Shown: positions 1 through 8,769, counted from the stretch's first letter. The stretch is 64,000 nt of DNA from CALNXN01 sp942490645 (GCA_942490645.1 CALNXN010000009.1:62001-126000), one strand, 5' to 3'. The notes: a model not told the origin generated them from the letters alone. Made by a program: numbers and translations.

Positions 1-1
1 T

Positions 2-856
2 TATAAGAACCCACATCTGTTCCCTTACATGGAATTCCAGCGGTTCAAGCATCATCCGATCGTCGCGGATCTGCTCAAGGGCGGTAAACGCGTGGCTTAT
101 GGCGCGCGCGCGATCTCTGAAGGCGGGTACCAGTCGATGCCCAAGATGGTGGCACCGGGCGTCGCACTTTTGGGGTGTTCGGTGGGCATGGTCAACGTGC
201 CGCGGATCAAAGGCAACCACAACGCGATGTTCTCTGGCAAGGCTGCGGCCGAAGCCGCGATGCGCGCGATCAAAGCCGAGCGCGCGGGCGACGAACTGTC
301 CGACTACGAGGTCGAAGTACGCACTGGCCCCATTGGCAAAGACTTGAAGAAAGTGCGCAACGTCAAGCCGTTGTGGTCCAAATACGGGCTAACTGCGTCG
401 CTGGCGCTGGGTGGGTTCGATATGTGGACCAACACGCTCGGGTTCTCGCTCTTGGGCACGCTTGGGCATGGCAAATCTGATGCTGAAGCCACCGAAGAGG
501 CCAGCAAGCACAAGCCGATTGACTATCCAAAGCCAGACGGCACCCTGTCGTTTGACCGCCTGACGAACGTAGCGTTTTCCTTTACCAACCACGAGGAAAG
601 CCAGCCTGCGCACCTGACGCTCAAAGACGCCAGCGTTCCGGTTGGCGTGAACCTGCCGAAATACGCGGGCCCCTCGGCACGCTACTGCCCGGCAGGCGTT
701 TACGAGTTCGTGCAAGAGGAAGGCAAGGACGCGCGGTTTGTTATCAACTTCCAAAACTGCGTCCACTGCAAAACCTGCGACATCAAGGACCCGGCACAGA
801 ACATCGTCTGGACCACACCGCAGGGGGGCGACGGGCCAAACTACCCAAATATGTAA
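2..856 (+). CDS. Electron transfer flavoprotein-ubiquinone oxidoreductase, C-terminal part
   Basis: The 5' end lies outside the window. The enzyme passes electrons from reduced ETF (fatty acid and amino acid oxidation) to ubiquinone at the inner membrane, using FAD and one [4Fe-4S] cluster. Visible: the segment GGYQSMPKMVAPGVALLG and the following GNHNAMFSGKAAAEA stretch typical of the FAD/quinone part, then the C-terminal ferredoxin-like domain with the four cluster cysteines in CPAGVYE and CVHCKTCDIKDP, ending in the family-typical GGDGPNYPNM. Reading is open from base 2. A hairpin about 50 bases downstream may end the transcript. Identification is secure from the cluster domain. Confidence 0.95.
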   Translation, partial: YKNPHLFPYMEFQRFKHHPIVADLLKGGKRVAYGARAISEGGYQSMPKMVAPGVALLGCSVGMVNVPRIKGNHNAMFSGKAAAEAAMRAIKAERAGDELSDYEVEVRTGPIGKDLKKVRNVKPLWSKYGLTASLALGGFDMWTNTLGFSLLGTLGHGKSDAEATEEASKHKPIDYPKPDGTLSFDRLTNVAFSFTNHEESQPAHLTLKDASVPVGVNLPKYAGPSARYCPAGVYEFVQEEGKDARFVINFQNCVHCKTCDIKDPAQNIVWTTPQGGDGPNYPNM

Positions 857-903
857 TGCGGGCCAGCGCCGACACATAGGCGATGGCAACGACCAAAACG
901 ATT

Positions 904-941
904 GCGCCGGACAGGAAACCCTGTTCGGCGCGATGTTTTTG
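904..941 (+). terminator. Candidate terminator after ETF-QO
   Basis: GCGCCG-g-ACAGG, loop AAAC, CCTGT-t-CGGCGC (904-931): an 11-bp stem with one G/T mismatch. A run of five T follows four bases later. The gap before the T run makes it imperfect, but nothing else in the 231-base gap looks like a terminator. Confidence 0.5.
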
Positions 942-1087
942 AAGGATGCAGATGCCGACGCCTGTCCGAACGCATGCGCGCCACGACTGCCAATTTTGTG
1001 ATCACGCAAATACGCGGTTAGCCGCCGCGCGGCATTGCGCCCAGCCGCAGACCTGATAGCTTATTTGCATTCTACAGGAGGCGTCCC

Positions 1088-2785
1088 TTGATCCGTAAAT
1101 TGCTCAGCACTGCCGCACTGGTTCTGATCCTGGGAAGCCCCGCGCTTGCCCAGTCGAATGCCGGTGCCTATCTGGCCGGTCGCGCCGCCGCTATGCAAAG
1201 CGATTACGCCGACGCTGCGAGCTATTTTACCCGTGCTCTTGCACGTGACCCCGGCAACGCAGAGTTGATGGAGAGTGCGCTGGTGGCCAATCTGGCGATC
1301 GGTCGTATCGACCGTGCCGCGCCGATTGCACAACGGCTGGCGGAAAACGAACAGAACAGCCAGGTGGCGGATCTGATCCTGACCGCGCAGGCCATCAAGG
1401 CCGAAGATTATGACGGGCTGCTGGAACGCGCGCCGCAGACCGAAGGCGTTGCTCCGCTGATCGAAGGGCTGCTGCGGGCATGGGCGCAAATGGGCAAGGG
1501 GCAAGTGTCTGTCGCCTTGGAAAGCTTTGATGAGGTTGCCGCAGCCCCCGGCCTTCAGGGGTTTGCGCTGTTTCACAAGGCGATGGCGCTTGCGATGGTC
1601 GGGGACTACGAAAGCGCCGAGTCGATTTTATCCGCTGAAAATGCAAACGGCGCTGTTCAGACCCGGCGGGGTTTGATGGCGCGTGTGGAAATCCTGTCGC
1701 AACTGGAACGCAACGCAGATGCGCTTGACTTGATCTCCGCCTCTTTCGGAGACGCGACCGACCCTGAATTGGAGCGCGTGATCGCCGCTCTTGAGGCAGG
1801 CGACCGTTTGCCCTTCACGCATGTAACGACGGTGCAGAACGGGTTTGCCGATGTGTTCTTTACCATAGCCGCTGCGTTGCGCAGCGAAGCTGGTCCGGAA
1901 TTCACTCTTCTTTATGTGCAGATCGCACGACATTTGCGACCAGATCACGTGGATGCCATGCTGCTCACCGCAGAGCTTTTTGAAACGCTTGATCAATTCG
2001 ATGCCGCGATTGAGGTCTACAAACTCGTCCCGCCCGAAGATGCCGCCTATCATGCCGCGGAATTGGGTCGCGCCGCCGCGCTGCGCCGGTCTGGGAAACC
2101 CGAAGCTGCGATCGAAGTGTTGGAGCAGCTGGCGCGCGCGCATGGCGATCTGCCGTTGGTGCAATCTTCTTTGGGTGATATCCTACGTCAGCAGGAACGC
2201 TACGAGGAAGCGATTGACGCCTACGGGCGTGCTTTGGAGTTGACCAAAGAGGGGGGTCGGCCACAATGGTTCCTCTATTATGCGCGCGGGATTGCGTATC
2301 AGGTCACCAGCCAGTGGGACAAGGCAGAGGCCGACTTTCGGGCAGCGCTAGAGATTAATCCCAACCAACCGCAGGTGCTGAACAATTTGGGCTACGGGCT
2401 GGTCGAAGAGCGCGAAAAACTGGATGAGGCGCTGGTGATGATCGAGCAGGCCGTCGCGGCAAGCCCGGACAGTGGCTACATCGTGGATTCGCTGGGTTGG
2501 GCGCTTTATCGATTGGGGCGCTACGACGAAGCGGTCCCGCATATGGAACGCGCGGTGGAGTTGATGGCGGTCGATCCCATCGTAAATGACCATCTTGGCG
2601 ATGTATATTGGGCCGTTGGGCGGTTCCGCGAGGCGGAGTTCCAATGGCTTCGTGCACTATCCTTCGTCGACAAAGACACCAGCGGCGAGGCCGACCCCGA
2701 CCGTATCCGACGCAAACTGGACGTTGGACTCGACGTCGTGTTGGAAGAAGAAGGCGCACCTCCGCTGACGGTCGCCGGAGACTGA
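1088..2785 (+). CDS. Secreted tetratricopeptide-repeat protein
   Basis: 565 residues. The start is TTG at 1088, supported by an AGGAGG Shine-Dalgarno about 7 bases upstream; no ATG fits. Residues 1-21 form a signal peptide (hydrophobic core LLSTAALVLILG, cleavage after ALA-Q). The rest is TPR repeats: AAYLAGRAA-type helices from about residue 25, then clear canonical repeats at about 355-520 (for example QERYEEAIDAYGRALEL and WDKAEADFRAALEINPNQ). Such proteins are scaffolds; here it would act in the periplasm or on the outer membrane. It ends 2 bases before ispE, so the two are probably co-transcribed. The specific partner cannot be told from the sequence. Confidence 0.9.
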   Translation: MIRKLLSTAALVLILGSPALAQSNAGAYLAGRAAAMQSDYADAASYFTRALARDPGNAELMESALVANLAIGRIDRAAPIAQRLAENEQNSQVADLILTAQAIKAEDYDGLLERAPQTEGVAPLIEGLLRAWAQMGKGQVSVALESFDEVAAAPGLQGFALFHKAMALAMVGDYESAESILSAENANGAVQTRRGLMARVEILSQLERNADALDLISASFGDATDPELERVIAALEAGDRLPFTHVTTVQNGFADVFFTIAAALRSEAGPEFTLLYVQIARHLRPDHVDAMLLTAELFETLDQFDAAIEVYKLVPPEDAAYHAAELGRAAALRRSGKPEAAIEVLEQLARAHGDLPLVQSSLGDILRQQERYEEAIDAYGRALELTKEGGRPQWFLYYARGIAYQVTSQWDKAEADFRAALEINPNQPQVLNNLGYGLVEEREKLDEALVMIEQAVAASPDSGYIVDSLGWALYRLGRYDEAVPHMERAVELMAVDPIVNDHLGDVYWAVGRFREAEFQWLRALSFVDKDTSGEADPDRIRRKLDVGLDVVLEEEGAPPLTVAGD

Positions 2786-2787
2786 AC

Positions 2788-3594
2788 ATGTCTGCGGCCC
2801 AAGGGTTTGCGCCTGCAAAGCTCAACCTGACACTGCATGTGACGGGGCAACGCGCGGACGGCTATCATGTTTTGGATTCGCTGGTTGTGTTTGCCGATGT
2901 GGGCGACAGGCTTTGGTTCGAGCCGGCTGAGCAAATATCGGTGACGGTCACAGGGCCGTTTGCGCCGGGTGTGCCAAATGATGCGCGCAATCTTGTGTGG
3001 CGCGCTGCACAGGCCGCTGGAGCTAACACGCAAATTCAACTCGAAAAAAACCTGCCTCACGGTGCAGGCATCGGTGGTGGATCATCGGATGCGGCGGCGG
3101 TGTTGCGACACTTCGGTATGCCTGCACATGCAGCGGGTTTGGGCGCGGATGTGCCGGTGTGTTTGTCGCGCGCCCCGCAAATCATGCGCGGGATTGGTGA
3201 CGCGTTGGAACCGGTTGTCAGTTGTCCGAGCTGGGACATCGTGTTGGTTAATCCATGCGTTGAACTGTCTACGCCTGCCGTTTTTGCGGCGCTGGCGGAT
3301 AAAACAAACCCGCCCATGACCTCGCTTGCGCCCGATATGGACAGAGCCGAATGGCTGGATTGGCTGGCCGCACAGCGCAATGATTTGGAACCGCCTGCGC
3401 GTCATCTGGCGCCGCAGGTCAACGACGCTTTGAAGGCCCTCGGGGGTGCCGAGTTGGCGCGCATGTCAGGCTCGGGCACGACGTGTTTCGGGATTTACCC
3501 GGCCGCTGCCGATGCGCGTGATGCAGCCGACCAGATATCCAGACAGCATCCGCATTGGTGGGTGAAGGCCGCGCGCACTTACGGCGCTAGTTGA
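2788..3594 (+). CDS. ispE: 4-diphosphocytidyl-2-C-methyl-D-erythritol kinase
   Basis: 268 residues. It phosphorylates CDP-methylerythritol in the MEP (non-mevalonate) isoprenoid pathway; cytosolic GHMP kinase. Visible: N-terminal APAKLNLTLHVTGQRADGYH, the GHMP ATP-binding loop LPHGAGIGGGSSDAAA, GADVPVCL, and the C-terminal MSGSGTTCFG motif. The open frame extends further upstream into the TPR gene, but the ATG at 2788, 2 bases after the TPR stop, gives the family-typical N-terminus. It is slightly short: the helix after the GGGSSDAAA loop is trimmed compared with most homologues. The 3' end overlaps ispB, on the other strand, by 8 bases. Both genes serve isoprenoid synthesis. Confidence 0.93.
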   Translation: MSAAQGFAPAKLNLTLHVTGQRADGYHVLDSLVVFADVGDRLWFEPAEQISVTVTGPFAPGVPNDARNLVWRAAQAAGANTQIQLEKNLPHGAGIGGGSSDAAAVLRHFGMPAHAAGLGADVPVCLSRAPQIMRGIGDALEPVVSCPSWDIVLVNPCVELSTPAVFAALADKTNPPMTSLAPDMDRAEWLDWLAAQRNDLEPPARHLAPQVNDALKALGGAELARMSGSGTTCFGIYPAAADARDAADQISRQHPHWWVKAARTYGAS

Positions 3595-4588
3595 GCCGTT
3601 CGACCACGTAATCCGCCAGATCCAGCAACATATCCTTGACGTCATGATCGGGCAGGGGGGCAAGGGACGCCTTGGCTTTGGCCGCCCAATCGCGTGCCGC
3701 GGCATCGGTGTCTTTCAACGCGCCATGTTTGTGCAAAAGTGCGACGGCAGTGTCCAGATCACCCTCGACCTGCTTGCCTTTTTCGATCGTGCGCACCCAA
3801 AAGGCGCGCTCTTCGGCATCTGCTTTGGCCACGGCCTTGATAAGCGGCATGGTCAGTTTACGCTCGCGGAAATCATCCCCGACGTTCTTGCCGATTGTCT
3901 TGGCATCGCCCTGAAAATCCAGCAAATCATCGACAATCTGAAACGCCACACCAAGGGCATCGCCATAGTCGAAAAGCGCGCGCACATGCGCCTGCGGTGC
4001 ATCGGCGATCACGCCGCCGACCTCAGTTGCCGCCGAAAACAGCGCCGCCGTTTTGCCCCGTACGACCTTGAGGTATATGCCTTCATCCGTGGCAAGGTCC
4101 TGTGCTGCGGTCAGCTGCAAAACTTCTCCTTCGGCGATCGTGGCCGCCGCATTCGACAAAATCCGCAACACGTCGATCGAGCCTGTCTCGGTCATCAACT
4201 GAAAACTGCGCGCAAAAAGATAGTCGCCCACCAGAACCGACGATTTGTTGTCCCACAACAGGTTCGCCGTTGGCCGCCCGCGCCGCTGACCGCTCTCATC
4301 TACGACGTCGTCGTGCAACAGTGTGGCGGTGTGAATGAACTCAACCGTCGCCGCAAGATGCACGTGATACGGCCCGTCATAGCCGCACAAATGCGCACAG
4401 GCCAACGTCAACATCGGGCGCAGGCGTTTTCCGCCCGCTTCGACCAGATGCGCGGTCACTTCGGGAATACGTGGGGCATGCTCTGATGCCATGCGGGCGC
4501 GGATCAGCCTGTTCACCGCATCCAGATCAGCAGCTAGAAACGACGCCATTCGTTCATGCGGTTTTGGTGAATTGTCCGTACGTGTCAT
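3587..4588 (-). CDS. ispB: Polyprenyl (octaprenyl/decaprenyl-type) diphosphate synthase
   Basis: About 333 residues. It makes the long prenyl tail of ubiquinone from IPP and an allylic diphosphate. Visible: the first Asp-rich motif LLHDDVVD, the GGKRLRP substrate motif, the second Asp-rich motif FQIVDDLLDFQGD, and VGDDFRERKLTMPLI, all in canonical order. Start choice: an in-frame ATG 9 codons further upstream (4615) is also open; the ATG at 4588 has GGGA in front of it and gives an N-terminus of more usual length. Chain length cannot be read from sequence; ubiquinone-10 is usual in this family of bacteria. Divergent from the DUF2007 gene. Confidence 0.92.
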   Translation of the reverse strand: MTRTDNSPKPHERMASFLAADLDAVNRLIRARMASEHAPRIPEVTAHLVEAGGKRLRPMLTLACAHLCGYDGPYHVHLAATVEFIHTATLLHDDVVDESGQRRGRPTANLLWDNKSSVLVGDYLFARSFQLMTETGSIDVLRILSNAAATIAEGEVLQLTAAQDLATDEGIYLKVVRGKTAALFSAATEVGGVIADAPQAHVRALFDYGDALGVAFQIVDDLLDFQGDAKTIGKNVGDDFRERKLTMPLIKAVAKADAEERAFWVRTIEKGKQVEGDLDTAVALLHKHGALKDTDAAARDWAAKAKASLAPLPDHDVKDMLLDLADYVVERLN

Positions 4589-4644
4589 CACGTTCCCGTC
4601 TACAAGGCTCGACATGATGGCCCCATTGCTCTTACATCACTGAT

Positions 4645-4860
4645 ATGAAGGAACTTTTGCGCAGCACTGACACAACCATCATCGCCTTTGCCTCGGCCCT
4701 TCTCCAAGGCGAGGATATAGACTGCTTTGAATTGGACGTAAACATGAGCGTGCTCGAAGGCGGCATCGGAATTTTACCACGCAGGTTGATGGTCCGCGAC
4801 CGGGATCATGACGCCGCACTGCGCGTGATGCGCGACAACGAGATTCCATTGGGACTGTGA
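4645..4860 (+). CDS. DUF2007 family small protein (putative signal-transducing)
   Basis: 71 residues, MKELLRSTDTTIIAFASALL onward. The fold family resembles a small ferredoxin-like (GlnB/ACT-like) domain: an N-terminal strand, an address-like LLQGEDIDCFELDVNMSVLEGG stretch, and RLMVRDRDHDAALRVM near the end. Function is unknown; the family name is putative signal-transducing protein. The last codons overlap the GTG start of the methyltransferase gene by 4 bases (GTGA), so they are translationally coupled. Confidence 0.85.
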   Translation: MKELLRSTDTTIIAFASALLQGEDIDCFELDVNMSVLEGGIGILPRRLMVRDRDHDAALRVMRDNEIPLGL

Positions 4861-5597
4861 AAACGGCCTTGTCATGCGATGCCTTTTTAGGCGGCCGTGT
4901 GCAGCTTTGGCAGCCACAAACAGGATACCGCGCCGGCGTTGATCCTGTGCTTCTGGCGGCCAGCGTGCCGGCTAAACGTGGGCAAAGCGTGCTCGATCTC
5001 GGTTGCGGCGTTGGGGCGGCGGCATTGTGCCTAGGCGAGCGGGTCGCTGGTTTGCAACTGACCGGCGTCGAAATTCAGCCTGAATATGCCGATCTCGCAC
5101 GTCGCAACGGCGGCGAGGATTTCCACGTGGTGACATGTGATCTGACGGACATGCCGCTTGATTTGCGGCAGCGGCAATTCGATCACGTGATCGCCAATCC
5201 GCCCTACTTCAAAACCACGGCACGCCGGGCCGCACGGGATGCCGGCCGAGAAACGGCGCTTGGTGAGGCGACCCCATTGTCCGATTGGGTGAAGGTCGCC
5301 GCCAAACGTCTGACGCCAAAAGGATATGCGCATTTCATTCATCGCGCAGAACGACTGCCTGATCTGCTAACAGCAATGCATGCCTGTCTGGGCAGTGTGG
5401 AGGTTCTGCCCTTGAGCCCAAGGGTCGGGCGCGCTGCGGAATTGGTTATCGTGCGCGCCCGCAAATCTGGGCGCGCATCGTTTCGGTTGCACGCGCCGCT
5501 GGTGATGCATGAGGGTGCACGCCATCTGAATGATGGTGACAGCTATGTGCCAGCTATCCGCGATGTATTGCGCCGCGGTGCAGCGTTGAAATTTTGA
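4857..5597 (+). CDS. TrmN6-like SAM-dependent methyltransferase
   Basis: 246 residues starting at GTG 4857, which overlaps the previous stop. Visible: an N-terminal GYRAGVDPVLLAASV segment, SAM-binding VLDLGCGVGAAALCL, and the catalytic NPPY motif (IANPPYFK) of N6-adenine or amino-group methyltransferases. This layout matches tRNA1(Val) adenine-37 N6-methyltransferase (TrmN6/YfiC) homologues. The exact substrate is an inference. A perfect CtrA-type box begins just 6 bases after the stop. Confidence 0.85.
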   Translation: MKTALSCDAFLGGRVQLWQPQTGYRAGVDPVLLAASVPAKRGQSVLDLGCGVGAAALCLGERVAGLQLTGVEIQPEYADLARRNGGEDFHVVTCDLTDMPLDLRQRQFDHVIANPPYFKTTARRAARDAGRETALGEATPLSDWVKVAAKRLTPKGYAHFIHRAERLPDLLTAMHACLGSVEVLPLSPRVGRAAELVIVRARKSGRASFRLHAPLVMHEGARHLNDGDSYVPAIRDVLRRGAALKF

Positions 5598-5602
5598 CTT
5601 CG

Positions 5603-5618
5603 TTAAGTATTTTTTAAC
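5603..5618 (+). promoter_or_regulatory. CtrA-type binding box, TTAA-N7-TTAAC
   Basis: TTAA at 5603-5606, seven bases (GTATTTT), then TTAAC at 5614-5618: an exact fit to the full CtrA consensus. It lies about 90 bases before the start of the DUF465 gene. I found no other perfect full-site in the intergenic DNA of the window. The sequence is also an imperfect dyad (CGTTAA...TTAACG). Confidence 0.55.
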
Positions 5619-5706
5619 GGATTCGGAACTCATGCTGCGGGTGCGGCGTGACTTGAATCACATCTTGTGCTCAGATCATGTCACCTGTTTCAAAAAGGAG
5701 GAATGA

Positions 5707-5871
5707 ATGAGCCTGAACGCACATCTGGATCAACTCAAAAAGAAACACCAAACCCTGAGCGAGGCCGTCGAGCAAGCACAACGCGCCCCAGGAACCGATG
5801 ATCTGGCTTTGTCCGATCTCAAAAAGCAAAAACTCCGCCTAAAAGAAGAAATTGCACGACTGTCCGCCTAG
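5707..5871 (+). CDS. DUF465/YdcH-family small coiled-coil protein
   Basis: 54 residues, beginning MSLNAHLDQLKKKHQ and ending LKLKEEIARL-like (here LRLKEEIARLSA). Strong Shine-Dalgarno AAGGAGG at 5695-5701; two ATGs lie 4 bases apart and only the second opens this frame. The two basic helices separated by PGTDDLALSDL are typical of the YdcH family, of unknown function. It is one of two members in this window (the other is at 50192). Its stop overlaps the convergent exporter gene by 4 bases. The upstream CtrA-type box suggests cell-cycle or motility-linked control, which is an inference. Confidence 0.85.
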   Translation: MSLNAHLDQLKKKHQTLSEAVEQAQRAPGTDDLALSDLKKQKLRLKEEIARLSA

Positions 5872-6740
5872 CGGCCAGACTGAGACAGGCTGGCGCGGGC
5901 GGCGATCACAGCCCCGCCAGTCACCAAAACGGCGGCAACGCCCAGCGAAACAGTTGGTGCGGCGATACCGGCCAACACCAATACCAGCGTTGACAACAGC
6001 GGGGCTGCGTAGGACGCGGCTCCCAATAACTGAATGTCGCCCTGTTTGACGCCAATATCCCACACAAAGAACGCAAGGCCCACGGGCCCCAATCCCAACC
6101 CAATGACGCTCAGCCATGAGAGCGCCGTGTCGGGCCATACGGTCGTCTCGAACAAGAGGTGCAAGGGCAGCGACAAGGCCGCAGACGCCAAGCAAAAGAC
6201 AGCGACACTTTGGGTTGGAGCATCTCCGATCCGACGCGACACCACGGAGTACGTGGACCACGTCAGCGCACAGACCAACGCCAACATATAACCGGGCAGA
6301 AACCGCGCGTCATAGCCCACGGTCTCTTGTGCGATGATCAGCGCGGCACCCGCAAACCCGACGGCAGCACCGATCAGATGCCCGGCCCGCACCCGTTCAC
6401 CTGGCAAAAATCCTGAGAAAACAACAATCAGCAAAGGCCATAGATATGCGATCAATCCGGCCTGAGCCGCAGGCGCAAGCCGGAGCGCCGAAAAGTAAAG
6501 TGCATGATACCCGAATAGCCCAAGTGTGCCGAAGACATAAACCCTAAGCGGTACATTCCTCAAACGTGCCAGACCGCCCGTTTGGTACGCCCACGCCAAC
6601 CCGCACAGTCCCCCAATCGTGAAACAGATCGTGTTTAGCATCAAAGGGGGTACTGGCGCAGAGCCAACCGTAAAAAGCGCCAGTAAGGACCACAGAATAA
6701 CCGCGATAAACCCTATTGCCGTCGCGCGGGGTCGGGTCAT
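5868..6740 (-). CDS. EamA/DMT-family exporter (YddG-like)
   Basis: 290 residues with ten predicted membrane helices in two EamA repeats (for example IGFIAVILWSLLALF, FGTLGLFGYHALYFSALRL, LIAYLWPLLIVVFSGF, YMLALVCALTWSTYSVVSRR). The second-helix pattern GYHALYFSALRLAPAAQA resembles YddG-type aromatic amino acid exporters. The substrate is not certain. The start overlaps the stop of the LysR gene by 4 bases, so the two form a leftward operon in which the regulator comes first. Confidence 0.85.
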   Translation of the reverse strand: MTRPRATAIGFIAVILWSLLALFTVGSAPVPPLMLNTICFTIGGLCGLAWAYQTGGLARLRNVPLRVYVFGTLGLFGYHALYFSALRLAPAAQAGLIAYLWPLLIVVFSGFLPGERVRAGHLIGAAVGFAGAALIIAQETVGYDARFLPGYMLALVCALTWSTYSVVSRRIGDAPTQSVAVFCLASAALSLPLHLLFETTVWPDTALSWLSVIGLGLGPVGLAFFVWDIGVKQGDIQLLGAASYAAPLLSTLVLVLAGIAAPTVSLGVAAVLVTGGAVIAARASLSQSGR

Positions 6741-7681
6741 TGTGCGAATTCCGAGGTGGGAACGACGCGTAACCCGTCCGTCACATGCGCTGTCTTCTCG
6801 ATCTCGGTCAGCATCCAGTCACGGAATGCCTTGATCTGCGGGCGGTTCTCAGCCCCCTCAATACACAAGAACCGAAACCGCGCGCCGGTCGAAAGCGCCA
6901 CGCCGTAGGGCGCGACCAAACGGCCTTCCACGATGTCCTTGACCACTAATGCGCGTCGACCAAGCACAACGCCCACACCAGCCAAGGCTGCGTCTACGGC
7001 GTGGTCAGCTTGACTGAATCGCGGTCCATGAGTGGTGTCTGCACTGACGCCCATCACACGCAGCCACGCATCCCAATCCACGACCGGGTCCAGAAAACCG
7101 ATGGAATCGTCAAACACCAGTGGGGCATTCTTGAGGCTTTGCGGATCAGGGAATTTTTCCGCCAACTCCGGTGTCATCACCGGCGTCACCCATTCCTCGG
7201 CCAGCGGGAGCGAAAACAACCCCTTGTCGGGCCCGTATCCAAAGCGGATCGCCACATCAATTCCATCACGTGCAAAGTCCATCACCTTGAGGGATGCCGA
7301 GAACCGCAATTCGACCTCGGGATGGCTTTGCGCGAATTCATAGAGCCGCGGCGCCAACCATTTGGCGGTGAAAGCAGGACCGGCGGTGACGGTCAGTGTT
7401 TGATCATCCTGCAACCGTTGTGCGGCCCGCCATGCCGCTGCCAAGGCCTGAAAGCCATCAGCCGCACCCGGCGCCAGCGCGTGACCCGCCTCCGTCAATT
7501 CGACCGCACGGTTCAGGCGCCGGAACAATGGGGCGCCCAAATGCTCTTCAAGTGACTTGATCTGAAAGCTGAGCGCTGCGGGCGTGACGTTCAATTCATC
7601 CGCCGCCTTGGCAAAGGACATATGGCGCGCGGCGGCGTCGAAAGCGCGCAAAGCCGTAAGGGGAGGGAGTCTGTCAACCAT
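6737..7681 (-). CDS. LysR-family regulator, GcvA-like
   Basis: 314 residues. The N-terminal winged helix-turn-helix (PPLTALRAFDAAARHMSFAKAADELNVTPAALSFQIKSLE) has the GcvA-subgroup signature (LRAFDAAARH, TPAALS.QIK.LE); the effector domain follows (VTAGPAFTAKWLAPRL, then WDAWL and GVGVVLGRRALV). It probably controls the exporter it overlaps and itself. The effector is unknown. A divergent small ORF begins 123 bases away, so the gap holds two promoters. Confidence 0.88.
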   Translation of the reverse strand: MVDRLPPLTALRAFDAAARHMSFAKAADELNVTPAALSFQIKSLEEHLGAPLFRRLNRAVELTEAGHALAPGAADGFQALAAAWRAAQRLQDDQTLTVTAGPAFTAKWLAPRLYEFAQSHPEVELRFSASLKVMDFARDGIDVAIRFGYGPDKGLFSLPLAEEWVTPVMTPELAEKFPDPQSLKNAPLVFDDSIGFLDPVVDWDAWLRVMGVSADTTHGPRFSQADHAVDAALAGVGVVLGRRALVVKDIVEGRLVAPYGVALSTGARFRFLCIEGAENRPQIKAFRDWMLTEIEKTAHVTDGLRVVPTSEFAQ

Positions 7682-7803
7682 GTTTCAGTTAAGTATATCT
7701 TGTGTGATGGAATGAAAAGTCTCGTTTGTGATAAAGTTTGCGCGCTGCCATATAGGTTTCAGTTCAGAAACACTGATGCCCCAAGCCCCAAAGGATCGAA
7801 GCA

Positions 7804-7917
7804 ATGATGGAAGCCACAACAAACCCCGCCGCCCGCGACGCCATGCAACGTGCACATGAAGAGCGCGCGCAGGCCATCCGAGACGCATGGAATTGGTTGT
7901 TCCCAACGATCCGCTGA
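7804..7917 (+). CDS. Small ORF, 37 residues, unknown
   Basis: Starts ATGATG with AAGGA 8 bases upstream, runs MMEATTNPAARDAM, and ends in the amphipathic AIRDAWNWLFPTIR. It is charged in the middle (RAHEERAQAI) with an aromatic C-terminus. It stands alone in the gap between the LysR gene and phaB and is followed 27 bases later by a strong hairpin, so it looks like a complete transcription unit. I do not recognise the family with confidence. Membrane or nucleoid association would be guesswork. Confidence 0.6.
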   Translation: MMEATTNPAARDAMQRAHEERAQAIRDAWNWLFPTIR

Positions 7918-7943
7918 AACTCTGCAGAGTTTCTTACGGAACG

Positions 7944-7973
7944 CAAAGGGCCGGTTCACAAGAACCGGCCCTT
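7944..7973. terminator. Terminator between small ORF and phaB
   Basis: AAAGGGCCGGTTC, loop ACAA, GAACCGGCCCTTT: a 13-bp perfect stem. Being flanked by A and T runs on both sides it can work in both directions, ending the small ORF from the left and phaB from the right. Confidence 0.85.
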
Positions 7974-7993
7974 TGACATAATTGGACAGTCGA

Positions 7994-8716
7994 TTAAACG
8001 AAGAATTGCGCGCCGTTGGCACTGATCGTCGACCCGTTGATGAAGCCTGCATCATCTGATGTCAGGAACGTCACACAGCGCGCGATCTCTTCAGGTTCGC
8101 CCAAGCGGCCCACCGGGATTTGTGCGATAATGCTTTCGCGGACTTTTTCCGGCACTGCCATCACCATATCCGTGCCGATGTACCCGGGGCAGATGGCGTT
8201 GGCCGTGATACCAGCGCGTGCGCCTTCTTGGGCCAGTGATTTGACGATGCCCAGATCGCCCGCTTTGGTCGCCGCATAATTGACCTGCGCGAACTGGCCT
8301 TTTTGTCCGTTGATTGAGGAAATCACCACGATACGGCCGAATTTGCGCTCGCGCATGCCGGGCCAGATCGGATGAACGGTGTTGAACACACCCGTGAGGT
8401 TTGTGTCAATCACCTGGTGCCATTGCTCCGGTGTCATCTTGTGAAACGGTGCATCGCGGGTGATGCCAGCGTTGGCGACCACAATGTCGATGGGGCCCAG
8501 ATCCGCTTCGACTTTGGCGATGCCCGCAGCACTTTCGTCATAATCGGCAACGTTCCATTTGTACGTTTTGATCCCTGTTTCATCGGTAAATGCCGCGGCG
8601 GCTTCGTCGTTGCCTGCGTAAGTGGCTGCAACCGAGCACCCTGCGTCTTTCAATGCTTTCGAAATGGCCGCCCCGATGCCGCGCGATCCGCCTGTAACCA
8701 GTGCTACACGTCCCAT
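7994..8716 (-). CDS. phaB: Acetoacetyl-CoA reductase (NADPH)
   Basis: 240 residues. It reduces acetoacetyl-CoA to (R)-3-hydroxybutyryl-CoA for polyhydroxybutyrate. Short-chain dehydrogenase fold: cofactor loop VTGGSRGIGAAI, NAGITRD, catalytic Ser in VISSINGQKGQFAQVN, and YAATKAG with the YxxxK pair; PhaB-type GYIGTDMVMAVPEKV. A good Shine-Dalgarno (GGAGAA) precedes the ATG. It follows phaA in a leftward unit with an 86-base gap that contains a hairpin. The PHB synthase gene is not in the window. Confidence 0.95.
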   Translation of the reverse strand: MGRVALVTGGSRGIGAAISKALKDAGCSVAATYAGNDEAAAAFTDETGIKTYKWNVADYDESAAGIAKVEADLGPIDIVVANAGITRDAPFHKMTPEQWHQVIDTNLTGVFNTVHPIWPGMRERKFGRIVVISSINGQKGQFAQVNYAATKAGDLGIVKSLAQEGARAGITANAICPGYIGTDMVMAVPEKVRESIIAQIPVGRLGEPEEIARCVTFLTSDDAGFINGSTISANGAQFFV

Positions 8717-8769
8717 AAGTCTTCTCCCAGTTGTATCTTGATGCCCAAATCGGGCGATGTGGTGGAATA

